This document shows positions 51,298 through 61,563 of a stretch of DNA of 64,000 nt, piece by piece (the first letter of the stretch is position 1; every line of letters starts with the position of its first letter). Position numbers and translations under genes: made by a program. Source of the DNA: Albidovulum sp. (lineage in GTDB: Bacteria; Pseudomonadota; Alphaproteobacteria; Rhodobacterales; Rhodobacteraceae). A model generated the notes under the pieces. The model was not told the DNA's origin. It did no database searches and was given only the letters and a program-made list of their open reading frames with translations. The stretch is from positions 124,001 to 188,000 of the forward strand of contig JACKKB010000006.1 in the NCBI GenBank assembly GCA_020637635.1, in the 5' to 3' direction.

Positions 51298-52134
51298 ATG
51301 CGTCACACGCTCCCGATCGCGCCGCAGTTCTATGTGACCGCACCCCAGCCCTGCCCCTATCTGGAAGGCAGATCGGAGCGCAAACTGTTCACCGCGCTGC
51401 AGGGCGAAAACGCGGAAAGGCTGAACGACGCGCTTTCCAAACAGGGGTTCCGGCGGTCGCAGAACGTGCTCTACCGGCCGTCCTGCGCGGAATGTTCGGC
51501 CTGCCTGTCGGCGCGCATCCGGGTCAGCGATTTCGCTCCGAGCCGAAGCCAGAAGCGGACGCTGAAGCGCAATGCGATGCTCAGGCGCAACCCGACCAGC
51601 CCCTGGGCGACCGAGGATCAGTTCGCACTCTTCCGCCGCTATCTCGACAGCCGCCACGCCGACGGCGGCATGGCCGACATGGACATCTTCGAGTTCGCCG
51701 CGATGATCGAGGAGACGCCGGTGCGCAGCCGGGTGATCGAATACACGCGGCCGGACGAGAACGGCGACAAGCGGGGCCTCCTGACCGCGGTCTGCCTGAC
51801 CGACGTGCTCGATGACGGGCTCTCGATGGTCTACAGCTTCTACGACCCCGAATTCGACCATCACAGCCTCGGCACCTACATCATTCTCGACCATATCGAG
51901 ATCGCGCGACGCTCGAACCTTCCTTACGTCTATCTCGGCTACTGGGTGCCCGGCAGCCGGAAGATGGGCTACAAGGCCGGGTTCGGCGCGCTCGAGATCT
52001 ACAAGAACGGGCGCTGGGAAGACATCGGCGACCCCGAGCGGCATTCCGGCGAGACGCATCCGCTCTCGGTCGATCCGATCGCCGAACAGGTGGCGCGGAT
52101 CGCCCTGCCCGAGGCACGCCCGACCAAGGGCTGA
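51298..52134 (+). CDS. bpt: aspartate/glutamate leucyltransferase (arginyltransferase family)
   Basis: A 278-residue ATE/Bpt protein that adds leucine to N-terminal Asp or Glu, marking proteins for ClpAP degradation (N-degron pathway). The N terminus has the Cys-rich cluster CPYLEG and NVLYRPSCAECSACLSARIRVSDF; the C-terminal domain has DVLDDGLSMVYSFYDPEF and YVYLGYWVPGSRKMGYKAGFGALE. The ATG at 51298 starts this block; the frame is open 58 codons further, and the only ribosome-like GAGGAA is 20 nt away, so the start is uncertain. aat and clpS are not in the window. Confidence 0.93.
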   Translation: MRHTLPIAPQFYVTAPQPCPYLEGRSERKLFTALQGENAERLNDALSKQGFRRSQNVLYRPSCAECSACLSARIRVSDFAPSRSQKRTLKRNAMLRRNPTSPWATEDQFALFRRYLDSRHADGGMADMDIFEFAAMIEETPVRSRVIEYTRPDENGDKRGLLTAVCLTDVLDDGLSMVYSFYDPEFDHHSLGTYIILDHIEIARRSNLPYVYLGYWVPGSRKMGYKAGFGALEIYKNGRWEDIGDPERHSGETHPLSVDPIAEQVARIALPEARPTKG

Positions 52135-52137
52135 GGC

Positions 52138-52587
52138 TCAGCCGCGCTGGGTCAGGACCACGCCCAGCGCCATGAGCGCGAGGCCCGAGGCCCGCATCGG
52201 CGTCAGCACCCGCACCATCGCGCCCATGAGACCGAACTGGTCGATCACCGCCGCCGAAATCAGTTGGCCGAGCAGCACGCACATGATCGCGTTGCCAAGA
52301 CCGAAACGCGGCGCGACCCAGGTGATGGAGAGCACGTAGAAGGCCACGAGAAGGCCGGCGAGGAAGAGATGCTTCGGCTGCTCGGGCGCGGCGAGAAGCG
52401 CGCCCTGGCCGCGGGTCGCGACCATCGTCGCCGCCGCGCCGGCAAAGGCCACAGCGAAGAGGATCGTCGCCGCCGCCGCGGGCGAGCCGATGCGCACCCC
52501 GAGCCGCGCGTTCAGCGCCGCCAGCACCGGGATGCCGATGCCGGCCAGAAGCATGATCGCCGCGTAGCGCATGGTTTCACCGCTCAT
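52138..52587 (-). CDS. DMT family transporter, DUF606/YdcZ type
   Basis: A 149-residue, five-helix membrane protein with the DUF606 (drug/metabolite transporter half) pattern: IPVLAALNARLGVRIGSPAAAATILFAVAF and PRFGLGNAIMCVLLGQLISAAVIDQFGLMG. Members function as dimers; substrate unknown. It is convergent with bpt (4-bp gap between stops) and divergent from the antiporter gene. Confidence 0.88.
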   Translation of the reverse strand: MSGETMRYAAIMLLAGIGIPVLAALNARLGVRIGSPAAAATILFAVAFAGAAATMVATRGQGALLAAPEQPKHLFLAGLLVAFYVLSITWVAPRFGLGNAIMCVLLGQLISAAVIDQFGLMGAMVRVLTPMRASGLALMALGVVLTQRG

Positions 52588-52773
52588 CCCGCCCTCCCCG
52601 CATCGCCCTGCCCCGGCTTGCGGTTCCGGGCGGCGCGGCGACCTTGCGATGGACGCCGGGGCTTGTCCAGTGCAAGGGCGGCCGGCCCGCGCGAAACGCG
52701 GTCCACGTGCGCCGCTGCCCCTTGCAAATTCCCGCCGGGTGCCAATCTTGACCGGACGGATCGGAGGTCGGCC

Positions 52774-53685
52774 TTGCTATATCTGATGTTCGCGGCGGGG
52801 CTCGCCGGGTTGTTCCTCGGCGGCGAGTTCCTGGTGCGCGGCGCCGTCGGCATTGCCCGGGGGTTCCGGGTGCCGCCCTTCGTCATCGGCCTGACCGTGG
52901 TCGGGTTCGGCACCTCGGCGCCGGAGCTCCTGGTCTCGATCCAGGCGGCCCTCGAGGGGGCGCCCGATCTTGCGATCGGCAATGTCATCGGCTCCAACAT
53001 CGCCAATATCCTGCTCATCCTCGGCCTCAGCGCGCTGATCCTGCCGGTGCCGATATCGATGCGCGAGAGCTGGCGCGATTTCGCGGTGCTGGTCGGCGCC
53101 ACGGCTCTTTTCTGGGCGTTGCTCCTCGGCGGCGAGATCGGCCGCCCGCAGGGAGCCCTTCTGATCGCGCTCCTCTTCGGCTATCTGGTGCTTTGCCTGC
53201 GGGGCCCGCGCGGTGCCGCGAACACCGACGCGGCGCCCGCGCTGCCCGGGTGGGCGAACCTCGGCCTGACCCTTGGCGGCCTCGCCGCGCTCATGATCGG
53301 GGCGCGGCTTCTGGTGACGAGCGCGACCGAGCTCGCCCGCGACTTCGGCGTCAGCGAGGCGGTGATCGGGCTCACCATCGTCGCGATCGGCACCTCGCTG
53401 CCCGAGCTTGCAACCTCCGTCGTCTCGGCGCTGCGCGGCCATTCCGAGATCGCGGTCGGCAATATCCTCGGTTCCTGCATCTTCAACATCCTCTGCATCG
53501 TCGGATTGACCGCGTTGGTGGCGCCGATCCCGGTCGATCCGCGGTTTGCCCGGCTCGACATGGTCGTGGCAGCGGCGGCGACGCTTGCCATGATCGGGCT
53601 CGCGGCGCGCGCGGGGCGGACCGGGCGCGCGGCCGGGGCCATGCTGCTTGCCGCCTATGCGGCCTATCTGGCAGTCCTGACCTGA
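52774..53685 (+). CDS. calcium/sodium antiporter (YrbG family)
   Basis: A 303-residue inner-membrane Ca2+:cation antiporter with ten helices in two inverted halves. The alpha-repeats are FVIGLTVVGFGTSAPELLVSIQAALEGAPDLAIGNVIGSNIANILLILG and AVIGLTIVAIGTSLPELATSVVSALRGHSEIAVGNILGSCIFNILCIVG, each with the ion-binding G-T-S-x-P-E and G-N-x-x-G-S motifs. The start is a TTG at 52774 (GGAGG 6 nt before); an ATG at 52786 is the alternative. Length is family-typical (about 300-320). Confidence 0.93.
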   Translation: MLYLMFAAGLAGLFLGGEFLVRGAVGIARGFRVPPFVIGLTVVGFGTSAPELLVSIQAALEGAPDLAIGNVIGSNIANILLILGLSALILPVPISMRESWRDFAVLVGATALFWALLLGGEIGRPQGALLIALLFGYLVLCLRGPRGAANTDAAPALPGWANLGLTLGGLAALMIGARLLVTSATELARDFGVSEAVIGLTIVAIGTSLPELATSVVSALRGHSEIAVGNILGSCIFNILCIVGLTALVAPIPVDPRFARLDMVVAAAATLAMIGLAARAGRTGRAAGAMLLAAYAAYLAVLT

Positions 53686-53779
53686 GCGAATGCGCTTTCC
53701 TTGCGTCCGGCATCTGGCTTGCGCAAGAAAAGTAGCCCGACAGCGGAGCGCGCGACATTTTGTTCCGGATTTTGCCGGT

Positions 53780-53808
53780 TGACGCCCAAGCGGAGCCTGC
53801 ATAATGTC
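53780..53808 (+). promoter_or_regulatory. sigma-70 promoter of ilvB
   Basis: TTGACG (53780-53785), 17-bp spacer, TAATGT (53803-53808). A start near 53815 would place the leader peptide ORF a few bases into the transcript, the usual layout for an attenuator. Confidence 0.7.
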
Positions 53809-53819
53809 GCCCCGCAGCA

Positions 53820-53882
53820 ATGGGGCGCTTCAAGATGGCACCGATCCTCGTACTCGTCGGAACGTGGCGCATGGGCCGGTAA
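53820..53882 (+). CDS. ilvB leader peptide (branched-chain amino acid attenuator)
   Basis: A 20-codon ORF starting MGRFKMAPILVLVG and ending with a TAA, placed between the promoter and an intrinsic terminator. Codons 9-13 read Ile-Leu-Val-Leu-Val, i.e. the three branched-chain amino acids whose synthesis the downstream ilvB-ilvN genes control. A ribosome that stalls here from shortage of charged tRNA leaves positions 866-875 (of 53866-53875) single-stranded. No strong Shine-Dalgarno is seen within the ten bases before the ATG (CCCCGCAGCA), so translation may be near-leaderless. No protein function other than sensing is expected. Confidence 0.85.
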   Translation: MGRFKMAPILVLVGTWRMGR

Positions 53883-53933
53883 CGGTAGACCATCACGGTT
53901 CCCATGCGCCCCGGATCGCCTCCGGGGCTTTTT
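53866..53933 (+). terminator. ilvB attenuator: antiterminator and terminator stems
   Basis: GGCGCATGGG (53866-53875) is perfectly complementary to CCCATGCGCC (53901-53910). The terminator is GCCCCGGA (53908-53915), loop TCGCC, TCCGGGGC (53921-53928), then TTTTT (53929-53933). The two stems share bases 53908-53910, so they compete. The leader-peptide stop codon (53882) lies just past the first arm, so a ribosome reaching it masks that arm and lets the terminator form. Confidence 0.85.
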
Positions 53934-53969
53934 GTTGCGCGAAGCGCGGAAGAATGGAGACTTCAGACG

Positions 53970-55724
<1,755 letters not shown>

Positions 55725-55740
55725 CGGCCGGGGTCGACGG

Positions 55741-55775
55741 CCGGGGGTCCCCCCCGGACCCCCGGGGTATTTTGG
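55741..55775 (+). repeat. REP-like hairpin between ilvB and ilvN
   Basis: CCGGGGGTCC and GGACCCCCGG form a 10-bp stem with a CCCCC loop, followed by GGTATTTTGGC. The hairpin plus tail resembles the element after ispG (29775-29793, tail ACCCCCGGAGTACTTGCG). It sits between two genes of one operon, so it more likely stabilises or tunes the mRNA than ends it. Confidence 0.6.
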
Positions 55776-55797
55776 CAACGAAGAAGCAGAGGGCAGC

Positions 55798-56358
55798 ATG
55801 TCCGCACTGAACATCAAGAAGGGCGCGACCAGCCATTCGGCCTACGATCTCCGCGATCCCAATTCGCAGGTGACGGAGCGGCACACGCTGGCCGTTCTCG
55901 TCGACAACGAGGCCGGCGTGCTGGCGCGCGTGATCGGGCTCTTTTCGGGCCGCGGCTACAATATCGACAGCCTGACCGTCGCCGAGGTGGATCATCAGGG
56001 CCACCGGTCGCGGATCACGGTGGTGACGCGCGGAACGCCTTCGGTGATCGATCAGATCAAGGCGCAGCTCGGCCGGCTGGTGCCGGTGCACGAGGTTCAT
56101 GACCTGACCGTCGAGGGGCCGAGCGTGGAGCGCGAGCTTGCGCTCTTCAAGGTGGCGGGCACCGGCGAGCGGCGGATCGAGGCCTTGCGGCTGGCCGAGA
56201 TCTTTCGCGCCAATGTCGTCGATTCGACGCTCGAGAGCTTTGTCTTCGAGATGACCGGGACGCCGGAGAAGATCGACGCCTTTGCCGAGCTGATGCGGCC
56301 GCTCGGGCTGACGCACGTGGCGCGCACGGGCGTGGCGGCCCTGTCGCGCGGGGCGTGA
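55798..56358 (+). CDS. ilvN: acetolactate synthase small (regulatory) subunit
   Basis: A 186-residue regulatory subunit that binds valine and activates IlvB. The N-terminal ACT domain is VTERHTLAVLVDNEAGVLARVIGLFSGRGYNIDSLTVAEV; a second ACT-like domain follows (ERELALFKVAGTGERRIEALRLAEIFRANVVDSTLESFVFEMTGTPEKIDAF). Length 186 is slightly longer than the 165 typical of IlvH, with an N-terminal extension. The start ATG 55798 has AGAGGG 5 nt before it. It lies 73 bp after ilvB across the REP-like hairpin. Confidence 0.96.
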   Translation: MSALNIKKGATSHSAYDLRDPNSQVTERHTLAVLVDNEAGVLARVIGLFSGRGYNIDSLTVAEVDHQGHRSRITVVTRGTPSVIDQIKAQLGRLVPVHEVHDLTVEGPSVERELALFKVAGTGERRIEALRLAEIFRANVVDSTLESFVFEMTGTPEKIDAFAELMRPLGLTHVARTGVAALSRGA

Positions 56359-56400
56359 CGGCCGCGACCCGGGCGCCGCCTGCCCCCTGCAGATGTCGAA

Positions 56401-56427
56401 GGCCCCGGGGCGAAGCGCGCCGGGGCC
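56401..56427. terminator. bidirectional hairpin between ilvN and the EF-hand gene
   Basis: GGCCCCGG (56401-56408) and CCGGGGCC (56420-56427) form an 8-bp stem with an 11-nt loop between convergent genes. The tails (CTCTCAAA, TTCGACAT) are weak T-tracts. Confidence 0.5.
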
Positions 56428-56452
56428 CTCTCAAATCCGGTGTAGCGCCGGC

Positions 56453-56686
56453 TTACTTCGCGATCGTGCCAGCGTCCTGGGCGGCGGCGAGCTCGTCGGC
56501 ATCGACGGCGCCGTCGGCGTTCGCGTCGATCTTGGCGAACAGTTCGGCGTTCATGTCCGGATAGGCCGCGGTCAGCTCTTCGACCGAGTAGGTGCCGTTG
56601 CCGTCGGTGTCGGTCACGACGGTCTGCGCAAGGGCAGCGCCGGCAAACGCGGTGATGGTGCCGAGGGCAAGAACGATGATCTTCAT
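56453..56686 (-). CDS. secreted EF-hand calcium-binding protein
   Basis: A 77-residue exported protein: signal peptide (MKIIVLALGTITAFAGAALA, cleavage near residue 20), then two EF-hands at D26-E37 (DTDGNGTYSVEE) and D54-E65 (DANADGAVDADE). The loops carry Asp/Asn ligands and a terminal Glu, so calcium binding is likely. The function of these small periplasmic calmodulin-like proteins is unknown. GGAGAG lies 5 nt before the ATG. It is transcribed by its own promoter, separated from nrdJ by a terminator. Confidence 0.9.
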   Translation of the reverse strand: MKIIVLALGTITAFAGAALAQTVVTDTDGNGTYSVEELTAAYPDMNAELFAKIDANADGAVDADELAAAQDAGTIAK

Positions 56687-56973
56687 TGTAGCTCTCCATT
56701 TGTGGGCCGGGAGGCCCGCGAATCAGCGACTTGAGCGTCGCCGTTCGCTATGTGCGGCCAGTCAATGTGGCGGACAAGAGGGGGTCAGCAGCTTCTCACG
56801 GGTCCGTGAAGGGCTTGGCGGCAAGGCGCTGATCGCTGTCCGGATTCCGGCGCGCTTTCGCTGTCTTCCAGCCCCTCCGCGCGCGCGCCGGCCGATCACG
56901 CGGCTATCCGCCGAGCGCGGCGCCTGCCCGCTTCCGGCGCCCGGAAAACCGCTGCCATGGCGACCCTGCGGCA

Positions 56974-56998
56974 AAGAAAAGGGGGGCCGTGGCCCCCC
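56974..56998 (-). terminator. intrinsic terminator downstream of nrdJ
   Basis: GGGGGGC and GCCCCCC (56981-56998) form a 7-bp stem with a CGTG loop; the minus-strand transcript then runs into CTTTTCTTTG. It is 114 bp after the nrdJ stop. The remaining 425 bp between the EF-hand start and nrdJ (56687-57111) hold no gene I can see. Confidence 0.65.
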
Positions 56999-57111
56999 AG
57001 TCTCGCCGTTCAGGCTCATTTCATACCGCTCGGTTTCTGCCTGCGGCCTGAACGTCGTCGGGGGCGAGCGCACCCGCCCCGTGACCTGTCACCGGAGTGA
57101 CCGGCAGTCCG

Positions 57112-60100
57112 TCAGCTGCACCCGCTGGTTCCGCCGCAGGTGTTGCACTTCATGCAGGTGCCGTTGCGCACCAGCGTGTAGTTGCCGCATTCGCCGCAGG
57201 GGTCGCCCTCGTAGCCCTGCATGCGGGCCTTGGTGCGGGCATCCAGGGCGACGGTGCCGGAGCCGAGCGCGGTGGCCGCGGTCGCGGTCGCGGCCTGCGC
57301 CGTGACCGGCACCAGCGTGTTCAGCGCCGCGATCGGGTCGCCGGCCAGCGCCGTGGCGCCGGCACCGCCCTGCAGGACGATGAGCTCCTGCGGCAGGCGC
57401 TTGCGCATGTAGCCGGTCGAGGCCACCTGCTTCAGCACCTCGAGCGATTTCGAGGCGCTGCGCTCGCTCGGTTCGGCCAGGTTCGACATGCCCGCATCCG
57501 AGCCGTTGCCGAGATCGTCGAAGGAGGCGCCCTTCGGCGCCACATGGGCGAGATCGGTGCGGTCGAGGTAGCTCACCGCCAGTTCGCGGAAGATGTAGTC
57601 GAGGATCGAGGTCGCGTTCTTGATGCTGTCGTTGCCCTGCACCATGCCCGCCGGCTCGAACTTGGTGAAGGTGAAGGCGTCGACGAATTCCTCGAGCGGC
57701 ACGCCGTATTGCAGGCCGACCGAGACGGCGATGGCGAAATTGTTCATCATCGCCCGGAAGCCGGCACCTTCCTTGTGCATGTCGATGAAGATCTCGCCGA
57801 GCGAGCCGTCCTTGTATTCGCCGGTGCGCAGATAGACCTTGTGGCCGCCGACGATGGCCTTCTGGGTATAGCCCTTGCGCCGCTCGGGCAGCTTCTCGCG
57901 GTGGCTGCGGACGAGTTCCTTCACCACGATCTTCTCGACGATCTTCTCGGCCAGGACCGCGGCCTTTTCCTGCGCCGAGCCGGTGGCGAGGATCTCCCCG
58001 GCCTCTTCGTCATCCTCGACGAGCGCGGAGGCGAGCGGCTGGCTGAGCTTGGAACCGTCGCGGTAGAGCGCGTTGGCCTTGACGCCGAGCCGCCAGCTGA
58101 GGTCGTAGGCGGCAAGCGTGTCCTCGATCGTGGCGTCGTTCGGCATGTTGATCGTCTTGGAGATCGCGCCGGAGATGAAGCTCTGCGCCGCGGCCATCAT
58201 GGTGATGTGGCTGTTGACGGAAAGGAAGCGCCTGCCCTTCTTGCCGCAGGCATTGGCGCAGTCGAAGACGCCGAGATGTTCGGCCTTCAGGAAGGGCGCG
58301 CCCTCGAGCGTCATCGTGCCGCAGACGTGATCGTTCGCGGCCTCGATCTGGGCCCGGGTGAAGCCGAGGTGGCGGAGCAGGTCGAACGTCGGGTCGTTGA
58401 GTTTTTCCGCCGGGATCCCAAGGGTTTCGCGGCAGAAGTTCTCGCCCAGCGTCCATTGGTTGAAGACGAAGCGGATGTCGAAGGCCGAGGGCAGCGCCGC
58501 CTCGATCTTCTCAAGCTCCGCCTGGCCGAAACCGTGGCCGATGAGCGAGGTGTGGTTGATGCCGGGGCAATTGCCGAGCGAGGCATGGCCGACGGCATAG
58601 GCGATCATCTCCTCGATCTGCGCGCTGCCGTAGCCGAGGCTCTCCAGCGCCGCGGGCACCGAGCGGTTGATGATCTTGAAGTAGCCGCCGCCGGCGAGCT
58701 TCTTGAACTTCACCAGAGCGAAGTCCGGCTCGATCCCGGTGGTGTCGCAATCCATCACCAGGCCGATCGTGCCTGTCGGTGCGATGACCGTGGCCTGGGC
58801 ATTGCGGTAGCCATGCCTTTCGCCCAGCTCCAGCGCCTGATCCCAGGAGGATTTCGCAAGCGCCACAAGGGTTTGGTCCGGGCAGTTCGCGTGATCCAGG
58901 GCGACCGGCCTTGTGGCCAGATCCTCATAGCCGTCGGTCCTGCCATAGGCCGCGTTGCGGTGATTGCGGATGACGCGCAGCATGTGGCCCGCGTTCTTCG
59001 CATAGCCCGGGAAGGCGCCGAGCTCGCCCGCCATTTCGGCCGAGGTGGCGTAGGAGACGCCGGTCATGATCGCCGTCAGCGCCCCGCAGAGCGCGCGGCC
59101 CTCGTCGCTGTCATAGCCGAGCCCCATGCTCATGAGCAGGCCGCCGATATTGGCATAGCCGAGCCCGAGGGTGCGGAAGTCGTAGGACCGCTGGGCGATG
59201 TCCTTCGACGGGAACTGCGCCATCGTCACCGAGATTTCCAGCGTCACCGTCCAGAGCCGCGTGGCATGAACATAGGCGTCGGCGTCGAACCCGTTGTCCT
59301 TGTGGAAGGTCAGCAGGTTCATCGAGGCGAGGTTGCAGGCGGTGTCGTCGAGGAACATGTATTCCGAACAGGGGTTCGATCCGCGGATCGCGCCGTCCTC
59401 CGGGCAGGTGTGCCAGGCATTCACCGTATCGTGGAACTGGATGCCGGGATCGGCGCAGGCCCAGGCGGCATGGCCGACCTGCTCCCAGAGATCGCGGGCC
59501 TTCACGGTCTTGGCGATCTTGCCGTCGGTGCGGCGGATCAGTTCCCAGTCTGCGTCGTCACGGACCGCCTGAAGGAAGGCGTCGGTGACACGCACCGAAT
59601 TGTTGGAGTTCTGGCCCGAGACGGAGGCATAGGCTTCCGAGTCCCAGTCGGTGTCATAGGTCGGGAACTCGATGCTGTCATAGCCCTGCCTTGCGTAGTC
59701 GAGCACGCGCTTGACATAGGTCTCCGGGATCAGCGCCCGCTTGGCCCCGCGGATCGCGTCCTTCAGCGCCTCGTTCTTCGCCGGATCGACAGCGTCCTCG
59801 GTGGCGCCGTCCCACTGGCGGATCGCCGCGAAGATCTCGTTCAGCTGGCGCTCATGCGCCTTGGAACCGGCCACGAGGCTCGCGACCTTCTGTTCCTCGA
59901 TGACCTTCCAGTTGATGAAGGCCTCGATATCGGGGTGATCCATGTCGCAGATCACCATCTTGGCGGCGCGGCGCGTGGTGCCGCCGGACTTGATGGCGCC
60001 CGCCGCGCGGTCGCCGATCTTGAGGAAGCCCATGAGGCCCGAGGACTTGCCGCCGCCCGAAAGCTTCTCGCCCTCGCCGCGGAGCGATGAAAAGTTGGTG

Positions 60101-60795
60101 CCCGTCCCCGAGCCATATTTGAACAGCCGCGCCTCGCGGACCCAGAGGTCCATGATGCCGCCGTCGTTCACCAGATCGTCCGAGACGGACTGGATGAAGC
60201 AGGCATGGGGCTGGGGATGCTCGTAGGCGCTTTCCGAACGGGTCAGCTTGCCCGTCGCGTGATCCACGTAGAAGTGCCCCTGCCCCGGCCCGTCGATGCC
60301 GTAGGCCCAGTGAAGCCCGGTATTGAACCACTGGGGCGAGTTCGGCGCGGCCATCTGTTCGGCCAGCATGAAGCGCATCTCGTCGTAATAGGCGCGGGCG
60401 TCGTCCTCGCTCGAGAAGTAGCCGCCCTTCCAGCCCCAATAGGCCCAAGCGCCGGCGAGCCGGTCGAAGACCTGCTTGCCCGAGGTCTCGCCGGTGTAGC
60501 GCTCATCCTCGGGCAGAACGGCAAGCGCCTTCTCGTCAGCGACCGAGCGCCAGAGGAAGTCGGGCACGCCCTTTTCGCGCACCGTCTTCAGCCGAGCGGG
60601 CACGCCGGCCTTGCGGAAGTATTTCTGCGCCAGCACGTCCGAGGCGACCTGGCTCCAGCCTTCGGGAACCTCGACGCTGTCATTGCGGAACACGATCTTG
60701 CCGTCGGGATTGCGGATCTCCGACGTCGTGGTCCCGAAACGGATTTCGGAATAGGCATCCTGCCCGGCCCGGGTGAATTTTCTCTCGATCTTCAT
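57112..60795 (-). CDS. nrdJ: class II (adenosylcobalamin-dependent) ribonucleoside-diphosphate reductase
   Basis: A 1227-residue NrdJ that makes deoxyribonucleotides anaerobically or aerobically using B12, in the long bacterial form. Conserved blocks: QNSNNSVRVTDAFLQAV, GSNPCSEYMFLDDTACNLASMNLL (active-site Cys and the N-P-C-x-E motif), GIEPDFALVKFKKLAGGG and ETSGKQVFDRLAGAWAYWG near the N terminus. The C-terminal zinc/redox tail is CGECGNYTLVRNGTCMKC followed by NTCGGTSGCS. Length fits the family. It stands alone between two terminators or regulatory regions; nrdAB is absent from the window. Two NrdR-like boxes lie upstream. Confidence 0.97.
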   Translation of the reverse strand: MKIERKFTRAGQDAYSEIRFGTTTSEIRNPDGKIVFRNDSVEVPEGWSQVASDVLAQKYFRKAGVPARLKTVREKGVPDFLWRSVADEKALAVLPEDERYTGETSGKQVFDRLAGAWAYWGWKGGYFSSEDDARAYYDEMRFMLAEQMAAPNSPQWFNTGLHWAYGIDGPGQGHFYVDHATGKLTRSESAYEHPQPHACFIQSVSDDLVNDGGIMDLWVREARLFKYGSGTGTNFSSLRGEGEKLSGGGKSSGLMGFLKIGDRAAGAIKSGGTTRRAAKMVICDMDHPDIEAFINWKVIEEQKVASLVAGSKAHERQLNEIFAAIRQWDGATEDAVDPAKNEALKDAIRGAKRALIPETYVKRVLDYARQGYDSIEFPTYDTDWDSEAYASVSGQNSNNSVRVTDAFLQAVRDDADWELIRRTDGKIAKTVKARDLWEQVGHAAWACADPGIQFHDTVNAWHTCPEDGAIRGSNPCSEYMFLDDTACNLASMNLLTFHKDNGFDADAYVHATRLWTVTLEISVTMAQFPSKDIAQRSYDFRTLGLGYANIGGLLMSMGLGYDSDEGRALCGALTAIMTGVSYATSAEMAGELGAFPGYAKNAGHMLRVIRNHRNAAYGRTDGYEDLATRPVALDHANCPDQTLVALAKSSWDQALELGERHGYRNAQATVIAPTGTIGLVMDCDTTGIEPDFALVKFKKLAGGGYFKIINRSVPAALESLGYGSAQIEEMIAYAVGHASLGNCPGINHTSLIGHGFGQAELEKIEAALPSAFDIRFVFNQWTLGENFCRETLGIPAEKLNDPTFDLLRHLGFTRAQIEAANDHVCGTMTLEGAPFLKAEHLGVFDCANACGKKGRRFLSVNSHITMMAAAQSFISGAISKTINMPNDATIEDTLAAYDLSWRLGVKANALYRDGSKLSQPLASALVEDDEEAGEILATGSAQEKAAVLAEKIVEKIVVKELVRSHREKLPERRKGYTQKAIVGGHKVYLRTGEYKDGSLGEIFIDMHKEGAGFRAMMNNFAIAVSVGLQYGVPLEEFVDAFTFTKFEPAGMVQGNDSIKNATSILDYIFRELAVSYLDRTDLAHVAPKGASFDDLGNGSDAGMSNLAEPSERSASKSLEVLKQVASTGYMRKRLPQELIVLQGGAGATALAGDPIAALNTLVPVTAQAATATAATALGSGTVALDARTKARMQGYEGDPCGECGNYTLVRNGTCMKCNTCGGTSGCS

Positions 60796-60967
60796 CGCTG
60801 CCCCATACTTGTGCGTTCTGTCTCTCGGCGCGCTCCTTGTCGGAACGTCTTGCCGCCGGCCGTCACAGGGATGCGACGGCGACAGGTCTCCATCGCGGTG
60901 CGTGCGCTCACCACGTCAGGCCGCTTGCTGCGGTGCCCTGCTACCGGATCTGTCCCCGTCGAACCGG

Positions 60968-60983
60968 CCACTAGATGTTGTGG
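60968..60983. promoter_or_regulatory. NrdR-like box 1 upstream of nrdJ
   Basis: CCACTAGATGTTGTGG is a 16-bp imperfect palindrome close to the NrdR consensus (reverse CCACAACATCTAGTGG versus ACACWATATATWGTGT). It lies about 175 bp before the nrdJ start and just downstream of the -10 element. Confidence 0.6.
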
Positions 60984-60999
60984 CTTTTCCTCCGACGCC

Positions 61000-61032
61000 C
61001 CACAACCTGCCGTAGGGGCCGGGCCCGGTCAA
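61000..61032 (-). promoter_or_regulatory. NrdR-like box 2 and nrdJ promoter
   Basis: CCACAACCTGCCGTAG (61000-61015), a degenerate second copy of box 1 centred exactly 32 bp away (three helical turns), the spacing seen in many NrdR operators. On the minus strand TTGACC (61032-61027) and CAGGTT (61009-61004) are spaced 17 bp, so box 2 overlaps the -10. NrdR repression under dNTP sufficiency is expected (inference). Confidence 0.55.
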
Positions 61033-61257
61033 CATCTTTTTTAGCGCTCTGGCACAGAGATAGGGGTTGACCTGGCGCCGACAGTCTGCGCCCCCGGCGC
61101 GGGCAGATTTGACCCCCTTGCCGGCGGGTCGAAAGAAAAGCCTTGTCATCGGCAGGCTTGGCGCAAGGTGCTGCCGCGGCACCTCACGAAAGCGCGAGTC
61201 GCGCCCGCGCGCGGCCGCGGCAATGACGCGGCAATGCGGAAATGCCCTGTCCGAAAT

Positions 61258-61336
61258 CGCGAGGGGCCGAATGCGAGGGGGGCCCGAATGCGGTGGGGCC
61301 GAATGGGGTGGCGCCGAATGCAAGGGGCCCGAAAGC
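61258..61336. repeat. degenerate about 15-bp repeat, about 5 copies
   Basis: Imperfect units around GAGGGGCCGAATGC occupy 61258-61336 in the 414-bp stretch between the nrdJ promoter and tRNA-Pro. No gene is seen in that stretch. Confidence 0.6.
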
Positions 61337-61446
61337 GCGGGGGGGCGGGATCGGCGCGCCGCGGGCCGGGGCCGAGGCCCGGGCCGCGTCTCTCGGCGGG
61401 ACGCCCGCACGAACGACCGGGGATCCCGTCAGCAGCTGGCGGAATG

Positions 61447-61523
61447 TGGTCGGGGCGGCGAGATTCGAACTCACGACCTACGGTACCCAAAACCGTCGCG
61501 CTACCAGACTGCGCTACGCCCCG
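61447..61523 (-). tRNA. tRNA-Pro (anticodon TGG)
   Basis: The minus strand folds as a cloverleaf: acceptor CGGGGCG pairs with CGCCCCG; anticodon stem ACGGT/ACCGT with loop TTTGGGT, anticodon TGG for CCN/CCA codons; T-loop TTCGAAT. Genomic CCA is encoded (61447-61449). Confidence 0.95.
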
Positions 61524-61563
61524 ACGTGCCGTCTCTAGCCGCAGAACCGGCCGAGGGGAAGGA

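Noticed and set aside
60796..61026. Adenosylcobalamin riboswitch upstream of nrdJ
   Set aside because: The B12-box GCCACTG and associated conserved elements are absent; the strong pattern is a NrdR-like operator.
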